Made by a program: the position numbers and the translations under genes. Source: Auanema rhodensis (Eukaryota; Nematoda; Chromadorea; Rhabditida; Rhabditidae). Taken from it: 64,000 nt of DNA. The notes under the pieces are model-generated. The model had not been told where the DNA came from. It worked only from the letters and a program-made list of their open reading frames with translations, and made no database searches. This document shows positions 53,239 to 64,000 of this stretch, in pieces; position 1 is the stretch's first letter, and the number at the start of each line of letters is the position of its first letter. The stretch spans positions 10,292,001 to 10,356,000 of the forward strand of contig OZ059895.1 in assembly GCA_964057225.1 (NCBI GenBank), written 5' to 3'.

Positions 53239-55872
53239 TGTGCTAACAAAATTTGTTTTACTCTTTTTAATCAACTAATTCTCAGTTGAATGAGATGTAG
53301 CACGTACTTCTAGGACAAGAAATAAAATTTTTAGAATATTTATTTTTTCATAAAAATCAAACGAAATAGCAAGTTCAGCCCGCCGCAAAACATGATTACT
53401 ATGGATATATGCTTACAAAACCTAATTTATATTGTCAAATAGTAAATTTTGAGTTGACTAAGATGATGCACGTATTTCTAGGGCTGAAAATAAACATTTT
53501 AAAACTTTTAATTTTTCATAAAAATTGAACAAAATAGCAACTTGAGCCCGCCGGAAAATATGATTAATATATTTCTCTGCTAACAAAACTTGTTTTACTT
53601 TCTTAATCAACTAATTCTCAGTTGAATGAGATGTAGCACGTACTTCTAGGACAAGAAATAAAATTTTTAGAATATTTATTTTTTCATAAAAATCAAACGA
53701 AATAGCAAGTTGAACCGGCCGCAAAACATGATTACTACGGATATATGCTTACAAAACCAAATTTGTATTATAAAACTGTCGATTTTCAGTTGACTAAGAT
53801 GATGCACGTATTTCTAGGGCTGAAAATAAACATTTTAAAACTTTTAATTTTTCATAAAAATTGAACAAAATAGCAACTTGAGCCCGCCGGAAAATATGAT
53901 TAATATATTTCTAAGCTAACAAAATTTGTTTAACTTTTTTAATCAACTAATTTTCAGTTGGATGAGATGTAGCACGTACTTCTAGGACAAGAAATAAAAT
54001 TTTTAGGATATTTAATTTTTCATAAAAATCAAACGAAATAGCAAGTTGAACCTGCCGCAAAACATGATTACTATGGATATATGCTTACAAAACCAAAATT
54101 ATATTATCACATTGTCGATTTTCAGTTGAATAAGATGATGCACGTATTTCTAGGGCTAAAAATAAACATTTTAAAATTTTTAATTTTTCATAAAAATCGA
54201 ACAAAATAGCAACTTGAGCCCGCCGGAAAATATGATTAATATGTTTCTGTGCTAACAAAATTTGTTTTATCTTTTTAGACAACTAGTTCTTAGTCGAATG
54301 AGATGTAGCACGTACTTCTAGGACAAGAAATAAAATTTTTAGAATTTTTAATTTTTCATAAAAATCAAACGAAATAGCAAGTTCAGCCCGCCGCAAAACA
54401 TGATTACTATGGATATATGCTTACAAAACCTAATTTATATTGTCAAATAGTAAATTTTGAGTTGAATGAGATGTTGCACGTATTTCTAAGGCTAAAAATA
54501 AGCATTTAAAAAATTTTAATTTTTCATAAAAATCGAACAAAATAGCAACTTGAGCCCGCCGGAAAATATGATTAATATGGTTCTGTGCTAACAAAATTTG
54601 TTATAGCTTTTCAATCAACTAATTCTTAGTTAAATGAGATGTAGCACGTACTTCTAGGACAGGAAATAAAATTTGTAGAATATTTAATTTTTCATAAAAA
54701 TCAAACGAAATAGCAAGTTCAGCCCGCCGCAAAACATGATTACTATGGATATATGCTTACAAAACCTAATTTATATTATCAAATAGTTAATTTTGAGTTG
54801 AATGAGATGTTGCACGTATTTCTAGGGCTAAAAATAAACATTTTAAAATTTTTAATTTTTCATAAAAATCGAACAAAATAGCAACTTGAGCCCGCCGGAA
54901 AATATGATTAATATGGTTCTGTGCTAACAAAATTTGTTATAGCTTTTCAATCAACTAATTCTTAGTTAAATGAGATGTAGCACGTACTTCTAGGACAGGA
55001 AATAAAATTTGTAGAATATTTAATTTTTCATAAAAATCAAACGAAATATCAAGTTGAACCCACCGCAAAACATGATTACTATGGATATATGCTTACAAAA
55101 CCTAATTTATATTATCAAATAGTTAATTTTGAGTTGAATGAGATGTTGCACGTATTTCTAGGGCTAAAAATAAACATTTAAAAAATTTTAATTTTTCATA
55201 AAAATCGAACAAAATAGCAACTTGAGCCCGCCGGAAAATATGATTAATATGGTTCTGTGCTAACAAAATTTGTTATACCTTTTCAAGCAACTAATTCTTA
55301 GTTAAATGAGATGTAGCACGTACTTCTAGGACAAGAAATAAAATTTGTAGAATATTTAATTTTTCATAAAAATCAAACGAAATATCAAGTTGAACCCACC
55401 GCAAAACATGATTACTATGGATATATGCTTACAAAACCTAATTCATATCATCCAACAGTTCATTCTGAGTTAAGTGAGATGTTGCCCGTAATGTTAAGAC
55501 TGAAAATAAAAGTAATACATTATTTAGTTTTTCTTAAAAATCGAACAAAATAGCAACTTGAGCCCGCCGTAAAATATGATTAATATATTTCTCTGCTAAC
55601 AAAATTTGTTTTACTTTTTTAATCAACTAGTTCTTAGTCGAATGAGATGTAGCACGTACTTCTAGGACAAGAAATAAAATTTTTAGAATTTTTAAAAATT
55701 TCATAAAAATCAAACGAAATAGCAAGTTGAACCGGCCGCAAAACATGATTACTATGGATATATGCTTACAAAACCTAATTTATATTATCAAATAGTTAAT
55801 TTTGAGTTGAATGAGATGTTGCACGTATTTCTAGGGCTAAAAATAAACATTTAAAAAATTTTAATTTTTCAT
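53239..55872 (+). repeat. Divergent hybrid dimers between HOR-C and HOR-A
   Basis: Units stay near 336 bp but combine features of several types. For example, a W-like 5' part is joined to 'gactaagatgatgcac' near 53450, 'ttgtattataaaactgtc' occurs near 53764, and 'aagttcagcccgcc' occurs near 53373, 54380 and 54716. Substitutions private to single units are more common than inside the HORs, which suggests an older or less homogenised zone. R and U dimers resume from about 54.9 kb. No gene is visible. Confidence 0.75.
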
Positions 55873-58800
55873 AAAAATCGAACAAAATAGCAACTTGAGC
55901 CCGCCGGAAAATATGATTAATATGGTTCTGTGCTAACAAAATTTGTTATACCTTTTCAAGCAACTAATTCTTAGTTAAATGAGATGTAGCACGTACTTCT
56001 AGGACAAGAAATAAAATTTGTAGAATATTTAATTTTTCATAAAAATCAAACGAAATATCAAGTTGAACCCACCGCAAAACATGATTACTATGGATATATG
56101 CTTACAAAACCTAATTCATATCATCCAACAGTTCATTCTGAGTTAAGTGAGATGTTGCCCGTAATGTTAAGACTGAAAATAAAAGTAATACATTATTTAG
56201 TTTTTCTTAAAAATCGAACAAAATAGCAACTTGAGCCCGCCGTAAAATATGATTAATATATTTCTCTGCTAACAAAATTTGTTTTACTTTTTTAATCAAC
56301 TAGTTCTTAGTCGAATGAGATGTAGCACGTACTTCTAGGACAAGAAATAAAATTTTTAGAATTTTTAAAAATTTCATAAAAATCAAACGAAATAGCAAGT
56401 TGAACCGGCCGCAAAACATGATTACTATGGATATATGCTTACAAAACCTAATTCATATCATCTAACAGTTCATTCTGAGTTAAGTGAGATGTTGCCCGTA
56501 ATGTTAAGACTGAAAATAAAAGTAATACATTATTTAGTTTTTCTTAAAAATCGAACAAAATAGCAACTTGAGCCCGCCGTAAAATATGATTAATATAGTT
56601 CTCTGCTAACAAAATTTGTTTTACTTTTTTAATCAACTAATTTTCAGTTGAATGAGATGTAGCACGTACTTCTAGGACAAGAAATAAAATTTTTAGAATA
56701 TTTCATTTTTCATAAAAATCAAACGAAATATCAAGTTGAACCCACCGCAAAACATGATTACTATGGATATATGCTTACAAAACCTAATTTATATTGTCAA
56801 ATAGTAAATTTTGAGTTGAATGAGATGTTGCACGTATTTCTAGGGCTAAAAATAAACATTTTAAAATTTTTAATTTTTCATAAAAATGGAACAAAATAGC
56901 AACTTGAGCCCGCCGGAAAATATGATTAATATGGTTCTGTGCTAACAAAATTTGTTATACCTTTTCAATCAACTAATTCTTAGTTAAATGAGATGTAGCA
57001 CGTACTTCTAGGACAAGAAATAAAATTTTTAGAATATTTCATTTTTCATAAAAATCAAACGAAATATCAAGTTGAACCCGCCGCAAAACATGATTACTAT
57101 GGATATATGCTTACAAATTTTTTTCGGTATTTCTAGGGCTAAAAATAAACATTTAAAAAATTTTAATTTTTCATAAAAATCGAACAAAATAGCAACTTAA
57201 GCCCGCCGGAAAATATGATTAATATGGTTCTGTGCTAACAAAATTTGTTATACCTTTTCAAGCAACTAATTCTTAGTTAAATGAGATGTAGCACGTACTT
57301 CTAGGACAAGAAATAAAATTTGTAGAATATTTAATTTTTCATAAAAATCAAACGAAATAGCAAGTTGAACCGGCCGCAAAACATGATTACTGTGGATATA
57401 TGCTTACAAAACCTAATTCATATCATCTAACAGTTCATTCTGAGTTAAGTGAGATGTTGCCCGTAATGTTAAGACTGAAAATAAAAGTAATACATTATTT
57501 AGTTTTTCTTAAAAATCGAACAAAATAGCAACTTGAGCCCGCCGGAAAATATGATTAATATGGTTCTGTGCTAACAAAATTTGTTATACCTTTTCAAGCA
57601 ACTAATTCTTAGTTAAATGAGATGTAGCACGTACTTCTAGGACAAGAAATAAAATTTGTAGAATATTTAATTTTTCATAAAAATCAAACGAAATATCAAG
57701 TTGAACCCACCGCAAAACATGATTACTATGGATATATGCTTACAAAACCTAATTCATATCATCCAACAGTTCATTCTGAGTTAAGTGAGATGTTGCCCGT
57801 AATGTTAAGACTGAAAATAAAAGTAATACATTATTTAGTTTTTCTTAAAAATCGAACAAAATAGCAACTTGAGCCCGCCGTAAAATATGATTAATATATT
57901 TCTCTGCTAACAAAATTTGTTTTACTTTTTTAATCAACTAGTTCTTAGTCGAATGAGATGTAGCACGTACTTCTAGGACAAGAAATAAAATTTTTAGAAT
58001 TTTTAAAAATTTCATAAAAATCAAACGAAATAGCAAGTTGAACCGGCCGCAAAACATGATTACTATGGATATATGCTTACAAAACCTAATTCATATCATC
58101 TAACAGTTCATTCTGAGTTAAGTGAGATGTTGCCCGTAATGTTAAGACTGAAAATAAAAGTAATACATTATTTAGTTTTTCTTAAAAATCGAACAAAATA
58201 GCAACTTGAGCCCGCCGTAAAATATGATTAATATAGTTCTCTGCTAACAAAATTTGTTTTACTTTTTTAATCAACTAATTTTCAGTTGAATGAGATGTAG
58301 CACGTACTTCTAGGACAAGAAATAAAATTTTTAGAATATTTCATTTTTCATAAAAATCAAACGAAATATCAAGTTGAACCCACCGCAAAACATGATTACT
58401 ATGGATATATGCTTACAAAACCTAATTTATATTGTCAAATAGTAAATTTTGAGTTGAATGAGATGTTGCACGTATTTCTAGGGCTAAAAATAAACATTTT
58501 AAAATTTTTAATTTTTCATAAAAATGGAACAAAATAGCAACTTGAGCCCGCCGGAAAATATGATTAATATGGTTCTGTGCTAACAAAATTTGTTATACCT
58601 TTTCAATCAACTAATTCTTAGTTAAATGAGATGTAGCACGTACTTCTAGGACAAGAAATAAAATTTTTAGAATATTTCATTTTTCATAAAAATCAAACGA
58701 AATATCAAGTTGAACCCGCCGCAAAACATGATTACTATGGATATATGCTTACAAATTTTTTTCGGTATTTCTAGGGCTAAAAATAAACATTTAAAAAATT

Positions 58801-59148
58801 TTAATTTTTCATAAAAATCGAACAAAATAGCAACTTAAGCCCGCCGGAAAATATGATTAATATGGTTCTGTGCTAACAAAATTTGTTATACCTTTTCAAG
58901 CAACTAATTCTTAGTTAAATGAGATGTAGCACGTACTTCTAGGACAAGAAATAAAATTTGTAGAATATTTAATTTTTCATAAAAATCAAACGAAATAGCA
59001 AGTTGAACCGGCCGCAAAACATGATTACTGTGGATATATGCTTACAAAACCTAATTCATATCATCTAACAGTTCATTCTGAGTTAAGTGAGATGTTGCCC
59101 GTAATGTTAAGACTGAAAATAAAAGTAATACATTATTTAGTTTTTCTT
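55873..59148 (+). repeat. HOR-A: 1638-bp higher-order repeat of 5 dimers, two tandem copies
   Basis: The copies are 55873-57510 and 57511-59148; landmarks are exactly 1638 apart ('ccaacag' mark at 56125/57763, Z mark at 57125/58763). Order: U with 'catccaacag', U with 'gaatttttaaaaattt' in its A half, W with 'aaaatggaac', Z (293 bp), U with 'tactgtggata'. The length is three times 336 plus 337 plus 293. Matching continues about 85 bases beyond the second copy. A third copy with the same internal 1000-base spacing lies at about 9.8-11.5 kb. Confidence 0.86.
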
Positions 59149-62100
59149 AAAAATCGAACAAAATAGCAACTTGAGCCCGCCGGAAAATATGATTAATATG
59201 GTTCTGTGCTAACAAAATTTGTTATACCTTTTCAATCAACTAATTCTTAGTTAAATGAGATGTAGCACGTACTTCTAGGACAAGAAATAAAATTTTTAGA
59301 ATATTTCATTTTTCATAAAAATCAAACGAAATATCAAGTTGAACCCGCCGCAAAACATGATTACTATGGATATATGCTTACAAATTTTTTTCGGTATTTC
59401 TAGGGCTAAAAATAAACATTTAAAAAATTTTAATTTTTCATAAAAATCGGACAAAATAGCAACTTAAGCCCGCCGGAAAATATGATTAATATGGTTCTGT
59501 GCTAACAAAATTTGTTATACCTTTTCAATCAACTAATTCTTAGTTAAATGAGATGTAGCACGTACTTCTAGGACAAGAAATAAAATTTGTAGAATATTTA
59601 ATTTTTCATAAAAATCAAACGAAATATCAAGTTGAACCCACCGCAAAACATGATTACTATGGATATATGCTTACAAAACCTAATTCATATCATCTAACAG
59701 TTCATTTTGAGTTAAGTGAGATGTTGCCCGTAATGTTAAGACTGAAAATAAAAGTAATACATTATTTAGTTTTTCTTAAAAATCGAACAAAATAGCAACT
59801 TGAGCCCGCCGTAAAATATGATTAATATATTTCTCTGCTAACAAAATTTGTTTTACTTGTTTAATCAACTAATTCTCAGTTGAATGAGATGTAGCACGTA
59901 CTTCTAGGACAAGAAACAAAATTTTTAGAATATTTATTTTTTCATAAAAATCAAACGAAATATCAAGTTGAACCGGCCGCAAAACATGATTACTATGGAT
60001 ATATGCTTACAAAACCAAATTTTTATTATCAAACTGTCCATTTTCAGTTGCATAAGATGACGCACGTATTTCTAGGGCTAAAAATAAACATTTTAAAACT
60101 TTTAATTTTTCATAAAAATTGAACAAAATAGCAACTTGAGCCCGCCGGAAAATATGATTAATATACTTCTGTGCTAACAAAATTTGTTTTACTCTTTTTA
60201 GTCAACTAATTCTCAGTTGAATGAGATGTAGCACGTACTTCTAGGACAAGAAATAAAATTTGTAGAATATTTAATTTTTCATAAAAATCAAACGAAATAG
60301 CAAGTTGAACCTGCCGCAAAACATGATTACTATGGATATATGCTTACAAAACCAAAATTATATTATCACATTGTCGCTTTTCAGTTGAATAAGATGATGC
60401 ACGTATTTCTAGGGCTGAAAATAAACATTTTAAAATTTTTCATAAAAATCGAACAAAATAGCAACTTGAGCCCGCCGGAAAATATGATTAATATGGTTCT
60501 GTGCTAACAAAATTTGTTATAGCTTTTCAATCAACTAATTCTTAGTTAAATGAGATGTAGCACGTACTTCTAGGACAGGAAATAAAATTTGTAGAATATT
60601 TAATTTTTCATAAAAATCAAACGAAATATCAAGTTGAACCCACCGCAAAACATGATTACTATGGATATATGCTTACAAAACCTAAATTATATTATCAAAT
60701 AGTTAATTTTGAGTTGAATGAGATGTTGCATGTATTTCTAGGGCTAAAAATAAACATTTTAAAATTTTTAATTTTTCATAAAAATCGAACAAAATAGCAA
60801 CTTGAGCCCGCCGTAAAATATGATTAATATGGTTCTGTGCTAACAAAATTTGTTTTACTTTTTTAATCAACTAATTCTCAGTTGAATGAGATGTAGCACG
60901 TACTTCTAGGACAAGAAATAAAATTTTTAGAATATTTAATTTTTCATAAAAATCAAACGAAATAGCAAGTTGAACCCGCCGCAAAACATGATTACTATGG
61001 ATATATGCTTACAAAACCAAAATTATTTTATCAAACTGTCGATTTTCAGTTGAATAAGATGATGCACGTATTTCTAGGGCTAAAAATAAACATTTTAAAA
61101 TTTTTAATTTTTCATAAAAATCGAACAAAATAGCAACTTGAGCCCGCCGTAAAATATGATTAATATATTTCTCTGCTAACAAAATTTGTTTTTACTTTTT
61201 TTATCAACTAATTTTCAGTTGAATGAGATGTAGCACGTACTTCTAGGACAAGAAATAAAATTTTTAGAATATTTCATTTTTCATAAAAATCAAACGAAAT
61301 ATCAAGTTGAACCCACCGCAAAACATGATTACTATGGATATATGCTTACAAAACCTAAATTATATTGTCAAATAGTAAATTTTGAGTTGAATGAGATGTT
61401 GCACGTATTTCTAGGGCTAAAAATAAACATTTTTAAAATTTTAATTTTTCATAAAAATCGAACAAAATAGCAACTTGAGCCCGCCGTAAAATATGATTAA
61501 TATATTTCTCTGCTAACAAAATTTGTTTTTACTTTTTTTATCAACTAATTTTCAGTTGAATGAGATGTAGCACGTACTTCTAGGACAAGAAATAAAATTT
61601 TTAGAATATTTCATTTTTCATAAAAATCAAACGAAATATCAAGTTGAACCCACCGCAAAACATGATTACTATGGATATATGCTTACAAAACCAAAATTAT
61701 TTTATCAAACTGTCGATTTTCAGTTGAATAAGATGATGCACGTATTTCTAGGGCTAAAAATAAACATTTTTAAAATTTTAATTTTTCATAAAAATCGAAC
61801 AAAATAGCAACTTGAGCCCGCCGGAAAATATGATTAATATGGTTCTGTGCTAACAAAATTTGTTTTACTCTTTTTAATCAACTAATTCTCAGTTGAATGA
61901 GATGTAGCACGTACTTCTAGGACAAGAAATAAAATTTTTAGAATATTTATTTTTTCATAAAAATCAAACGAAATAGCAAGTTGAACCCACCGCAAAACAT
62001 GATTACTATGGATATATGCTTACAAAACCTAATTCATATCATCTAACAGTTCATTCTGAGTTGAGTGAGATGTTGCCCGTAATGTTAAGACTGAAAATAA

Positions 62101-62832
62101 AAGTAATACATTATTTAGTTTTTCTTAAAAATCGAACAAAATAGCAACTTGAGCCCGCCGGAAAATATGATTAATATATTTCTCTGCTAACAAAACTTGT
62201 TTTACTTTTTTAATCAACTAATTCTCAGTTGAATGAGATGTAGCACGTACTTCTAGGACAAGAAATAAAATTTTTAGAATATTTATTTTTTCATAAAAAT
62301 CAAACGAAATATCAAGTTGAACCGGCCGCAAAACATGATTACTATGGATATATGCTTACAAAACCAAATTTTTATCATCAAACTGTCGATTTTCAGTTGC
62401 ATAAGATGATGCACGTATTTCTAGGGCTAAAAATAAACATTTTAAAACTTTTAATTTTTCATAAAAATTGAACAAAATAGCAACTTGAGCCCACCGGAAA
62501 ATATGATTAATATATTTCTCTGCTAACAAAACTTGTTTTACTTTTTTAATCAACTAATTCTCAGTTGAATGAGATGTAGCACGTACTTCTAGGACAAGAA
62601 ATAAAATTTTTAGAATATTTATTTTTTCATAAAAATCAAACGAAATATCAAGTTGAACCGGCCGCAAAACATGATTACTATGGATATATGCTTACAAAAC
62701 CAAATTTTTATCATCAAACTGTCGATTTTCAGTTGCATAAGATGATGCACGTATTTCTAGGGCTAAAAATAAACATTTTAAAACTTTTAATTTTTCATAA
62801 AAATTGAACAAAATAGCAACTTGAGCCCGCCG
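59149..62832 (+). repeat. Right-hand mixed zone related to the end of HOR-B (Z, U, P', Q, R, S, T, S, U, P)
   Basis: It opens with a Z dimer (mark 59392) and a U dimer with 'cattttgag', followed by P' ('aactgtcc' at 60032), Q and R, the same order and spacing as HOR-B at 21.9 kb (offset 38107). It then continues S and T as at 22.9-23.3 kb, so the left transition zone is repeated here too. The spacer 'gtttttactttttttatc' occurs in two successive dimers (about 61.19 and 61.52 kb), a local duplication. No gene is visible. Confidence 0.8.
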
Positions 62833-64000
62833 CAAAATTTGTTTTCCTTTTTAATCAACTAATTCTCAGTTGAATGAGATGTAGCACGTACTTCTAGGAC
62901 AAGAAATAAAATGTTTAGAATATTTATTTTTTCATAAAAATCAAACGAAATAGCAAGTTGAACCGGCCGCAAAACATGATTACTATGGATATATGCTTAC
63001 AAAACCAAAATTTTATTATCACATTGTCGATTTTCAGTTGAATAAGATGATGCACGTATTTCTAGGGCGAAAAATAAACATTTGAAAATTTTTATTTTTT
63101 CATGAAAATCGAACAAAATAGCAACTTAAGCCCGCCGGAAAATATGATTAATATGGTTCTGTGCTAACAAAATTTGTTTAACTTTTTTAATCAACTAATT
63201 TTCAGTTGAATGAGATGTAGCACGTACTTCTAGGACAAGAAATAAAATTTTTAGAATTTTTAATTTTTCATAAAAATCAAACGAAATGGCAAGTTCAGCC
63301 CGCCGCAAAACATGATTACTATGGATATATGCTTACAAAACCTAATTTATATTGTCAAATAGTAAATTTTGAGTTGAATGAGATGTTGCACGTATTTCTA
63401 GGGCTAAAAATAAACATTTTAAAAATTTTAATTTTTCATAAAAATCGAACAAAATAGCAATTTGAGCCCGCCGGAAAATATGATTAATATGGTTCTGTGC
63501 TAACAAAACTTGTTTTACTTTTTTAATCATTTAATTCTCAGTCGAATGAGATGTAGCACGTACTTCTAGGACAAGAAATAAAATTTTTAGAATATTTATT
63601 TTTTCATAAAAATCAAACGAAATATCAAGTTGAACCCACCGCAAAACATGATTACTATGGATATATGCTTACAAAACCTAATTTATATTGTCAAATAGTA
63701 AATTTTGAGTTGAATGAGATGTTGCACGTATTTCTAGGGCTAAAAATAAACATTTTAAAAATTTTAATTTTTCATAAAAATCGAACAAAATAGCAATTTG
63801 AGCCCGCCGGAAAATATGATTAATATGGTTCTGTGCTAACAAAATTTGTTTTATCTTTTTAGACAACTAGTTCTTAGTCGAATGAGATGTAGCACGTACT
63901 TCTAGGACAAGAAATAAAATTTTTAGAATATTTATTTTTTCATAAAAATCAAACGAAATATCAAGTTGAACCCACCGCAAAACATGATTACTATGGATAT
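62833..64000 (+). repeat. Diverged satellite dimers running off the window end
   Basis: At 62832/62833 a 30-bp deletion removes the end of a P-type B half and the start of the next A half ('cccgccg' joined to 'caaaatttg'). The following units have more private changes ('aaaatgtttagaa', 'catgaaaatcg', 'gaaatggcaag', 'aatcatttaatt') than the HOR zones. The last unit is cut at 64000, so the array end is not seen. Confidence 0.82.

Larger units (their letters stand above)
2213..64000 (+). repeat. Satellite DNA array, 336-bp dimer of two 168-bp half-units, continuing past the window
   Basis: Every position from 2213 to the end belongs to tandem copies of one unit. The unit start ('tgtgctaac' or 'tctgctaac') recurs every 336 bases: 2213, 2549, 2885, 3221 and onward. 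Each unit contains two related halves offset by exactly 168 bases in the first copy: box 'gagatgt.gcacgta' at 2265 and 2433, and 'ttaatttttcataaaaatc' at 2313 and 2481. All copies are in the same orientation. About 185 dimers fit, most of them full length with a minority of 237, 250, 293, 329-330 or 499 bp. Base composition is 91 G+C in 336 for the first dimer. No transposon insertion, gene or inversion was seen in the array. Strand is given for the orientation used here and has no biological meaning. Confidence 0.97.

Noticed and set aside
31285-54282. Many near-identical 65-codon minus-strand ORFs as a small gene family
   Set aside because: They follow from a repeat length divisible by three; the frame is set by the satellite consensus, and related dimers have the frame disrupted without sign of selection. 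Reported only as a low-interest finding.
2213-64000. CRISPR array
   Set aside because: There are no short repeats separated by unique spacers; the whole 336-bp unit repeats, and the context is eukaryotic.
2213-64000. Telomeric repeats or rDNA inside the array
   Set aside because: No TTAGGC, TTAGGG or TTAGG runs and no rRNA-like segments were seen.

Overview
The window is eukaryotic and holds no intact gene. It has two parts. Positions 1-2212 are the decayed interior of a Ty3/gypsy-type LTR retrotransposon on the + strand, running from gag through protease and reverse transcriptase into RNase H. Positions 2213-64000 are one uninterrupted satellite DNA array that runs off the end of the window. 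The AT-rich satellite and the animal-style gypsy polyprotein suggest a metazoan, probably an invertebrate; nothing seen fixes the species.

Retroelement (1-2212): the window opens inside gag and the frame breaks repeatedly. There are in-frame stops at 190-192, 376-378 and 840-842. The reading frame changes near 603-630, 1239-1243, 1550-1556 and across an AT-rich tract at 2051-2086. The protease catalytic Asp position reads Asn (657-659). The remnant stops inside RNase H at 2212/2213, where satellite begins. No integrase or LTR is present.

Satellite (2213-64000, about 61.8 kb): the basic unit is a 168-bp half-unit. Two diverged halves, A and B, form a 336-bp dimer, 27% GC when I counted the first one (2213-2548). 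All dimers have the same orientation. There are roughly 185 of them.

Dimers fall into types, set mainly by the B half and named here by letter. R: 'atcaaatagttaatt'. U: 'catctaacagttcatt' (or 'catccaacag') with 'gcccgtaatgttaag'. U9: U with a run of nine A. P: 'tgcataagatgatg'. P': 'aaactgtccattttc'. Q: 'attatcacattgtcgc', 7 bp short. S: 'aaaattattttatcaaac'. T and W: 'attgtcaaatagtaaa', after 'acctaaatt' or 'acctaattt'. Z: truncated, 'tttttttcggtattt', 43 bp short.

These types are arranged in higher-order repeats (HORs). HOR-B is 3312 bp (10 dimers) and fills about 14.04-22.83 kb. HOR-C is about 4.0 kb (6 to 16 dimers per copy) and fills 30.8-53.2 kb; every complete copy opens with U9 and closes with Q-R. 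HOR-A is 1638 bp (5 dimers), with two copies at 55.87-59.15 kb and one 46 kb away at about 9.8-11.5 kb. Less regular zones lie between them. The organisation resembles centromeric or pericentromeric satellite such as primate alpha satellite, but centromere function is inference only. The short ORFs inside the array follow from 336 being divisible by three and are not called as genes.
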